The position numbers and the translations under genes were made by a program. Below, in pieces: positions 14,058-15,014 of a DNA stretch of 15,014 nt. This stretch comes from Bacteroidetes bacterium SW_11_45_7 (lineage in GTDB: Bacteria > Bacteroidota > Bacteroidia > Chitinophagales > SW-11-45-7): contig PXTV01000212.1 in NCBI GenBank assembly GCA_003022985.1, positions 1-15,014 on the forward strand, in the 5' to 3' direction. The first letter of the stretch is position 1; every line of letters starts with the position of its first letter. The notes beneath the pieces were generated by a model, which did no database searches, was not told the origin of the DNA, and saw only the letters and a list, made by a program, of their open reading frames with translations.

Positions 14058-15014
14058 ATGCGACTCAATGCCCCGAATGCCCAATCCATTTGCATCTTTT
14101 TTGTTGCAACCCTTTTGTTAAGTGCATGTTCTACGAATAAACTGGACAGGAGCAAAAAGCCCGAACCGGGAAAGGCGCCTGACGTGTCCTTTAGTGATTA
14201 CGAGAAGTTCCAATTGGACAATGGTCTCACAGTCTTTGTGGTGGAGGATGAACAATCCCCCAAGGTTACTTACTCTCTTGAGATTGACCGCGATCCGATA
14301 GCGCAAGGTGAAAAGGCCGGCTACGTCTCACTTGCCGGGGACATGATTGGGACCGCTACCAACAATCGCTCCAAGGATGAATTAAACCAGGAGGTCGACT
14401 TTATCGGAGCAACACTTTCCGCAAATCCAACGGGTGTTAACGCCTCAGCCCTGAAAAAGCGAAAGGAAAAACTGCTCGATCTCACAGCTGACGTCATCAA
14501 AAATTCAACTTTTACACAGGATGAACTCGAGAAGAAGAAGAAGCGCCTGAAGTCGGGGATCAAAGGCTCAGAAGAGGACCCGGGCAGTATTGCATCAAAC
14601 GTGTTTAAGAAGTTGATCTACGGGCAGGATCACCCTTATGCGGATGTGAGCACAGTCGAGTCCGTAGACAGGGTTGAAATGGCTGATATCAAGGAGTATT
14701 ACAACAAATATTACAGGCCCAATATTTCGTATTTGGCTGTTGTGGGCAATACCTCTAAAGAAGAGATCAAACCGCTTTTGGAAAAGAAACTTGGCGATTG
14801 GCAAGAAGAAGATGTCCCTGACCACGATTATGATCAACCGAAACAATTGGAATCGCCTAAGGTTGCCGTTGTGAACCGGCCCAATGCCTCCCAATCCACT
14901 GTTCGCATTGGTCATACTGTAGACCTTCAATTGAGCGATGATGATTACGCTTCGGCCCAACTCACCAATACCATATTAGGGGGTGGTGCATTTCGTCTCT
15001 TTGAAAATTTACGT
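14058..15014 (+). CDS. M16 family peptidase-like lipoprotein, probably non-catalytic subunit (3' end off the window)
   Basis: The first 319 codons are present and run off the right edge. ATG at 14058 gives a lipoprotein signal with lipobox LLSAC (Cys24 probably lipidated), so the protein is likely anchored in a periplasm-facing membrane. It shows the M16 fold: FQLDNGLTVFVVED, YYNKYYRPNISYLAVVGN and LGGGAFRLFENLR at the right edge. At the place where the zinc motif should be (GYVSLAGDMIGTATNNRSKDE) no HxxEH is present, so it cannot bind the catalytic zinc in the normal way. Known M16B pairs combine an active HxxEH subunit with an inactive one that supplies a conserved Arg/Tyr pair. The Arg is present in FRLFENLR; the Tyr would lie beyond the edge. 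It is in an operon with the catalytic gene, 23 bp downstream. Confidence 0.92.
   Translation, partial: MRLNAPNAQSICIFFVATLLLSACSTNKLDRSKKPEPGKAPDVSFSDYEKFQLDNGLTVFVVEDEQSPKVTYSLEIDRDPIAQGEKAGYVSLAGDMIGTATNNRSKDELNQEVDFIGATLSANPTGVNASALKKRKEKLLDLTADVIKNSTFTQDELEKKKKRLKSGIKGSEEDPGSIASNVFKKLIYGQDHPYADVSTVESVDRVEMADIKEYYNKYYRPNISYLAVVGNTSKEEIKPLLEKKLGDWQEEDVPDHDYDQPKQLESPKVAVVNRPNASQSTVRIGHTVDLQLSDDDYASAQLTNTILGGGAFRLFENLR

Noticed and set aside
1..15014. Search for CRISPR arrays, tRNA or rRNA genes, IS ends, toxin-antitoxin or defence genes
   Set aside because: No regular spaced repeats, cloverleaf or transposase sequence, and no nuclease or toxin pair beyond the BFN-domain protein. I do not see a new defence or mobile system in this window.

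Overview
The window looks like a chromosomal segment of a Bacteroidota bacterium, most likely a free-living, aerobic member of the Cytophagia/Cytophagales type. Four things point this way. A secreted metalloprotease carries a type IX secretion (Por/T9SS) C-terminal sorting domain. Several upstream regions contain TAnnTTTG boxes, the -7 element of Bacteroidota promoters. Shine-Dalgarno sequences are scarce. The gene content (LDH-like malate dehydrogenase, EtfBA, BFN-domain nuclease, CNT nucleoside transporter, M16 pair) fits the group. The genus is inference. I see no phage, IS element, CRISPR array, tRNA or rRNA.

Left end (1-1851, minus strand): a glycosyltransferase family 2 gene cut by the window edge, a ketoacyl-ACP synthase III and a dedicated acyl carrier protein. 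The last two are almost abutting, and the set looks like the start of a cell-surface glycan or acyl-modification cluster that continues to the left. A divergent acidic protein of unknown function follows (2028-2549, plus).

Middle (2784-7570): malate dehydrogenase (minus, with a clear terminator) diverges from an M43 (cytophagalysin-like) secreted protease (plus, with promoter and terminator). Next comes a 464-bp non-coding stretch with several palindromes, one nested inside a larger inverted repeat. After it, on the minus strand, lie a tRNA-lysidine synthetase gene (tilS) and an upstream small TPR protein gene. As given here, tilS lacks its first roughly 35-40 codons, including the ATP-binding PP-loop. 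It is either a genuine 5' deletion or an assembly error, and it is the most notable anomaly in the window.

Right half (7740-15014, plus strand): etfB-etfA (electron transfer flavoprotein), a bifunctional-nuclease-domain protein with a UVR motif, a NupC-type nucleoside transporter, a 2,4-dienoyl-CoA reductase-like SDR, then a pair of M16 peptidase genes. The first M16 has the zinc motif. The second is a lipoprotein without it and runs off the right edge. EtfAB and the SDR both fit fatty-acid beta-oxidation: EtfAB takes electrons from acyl-CoA dehydrogenases and the SDR handles unsaturated intermediates.

Most of the window is ordinary housekeeping and accessory metabolism. I found no convincing new multi-gene system. 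The items worth a second look are the tilS truncation, the nested palindrome behind it, the KASIII-ACP-GT2 group and the unknown acidic protein.
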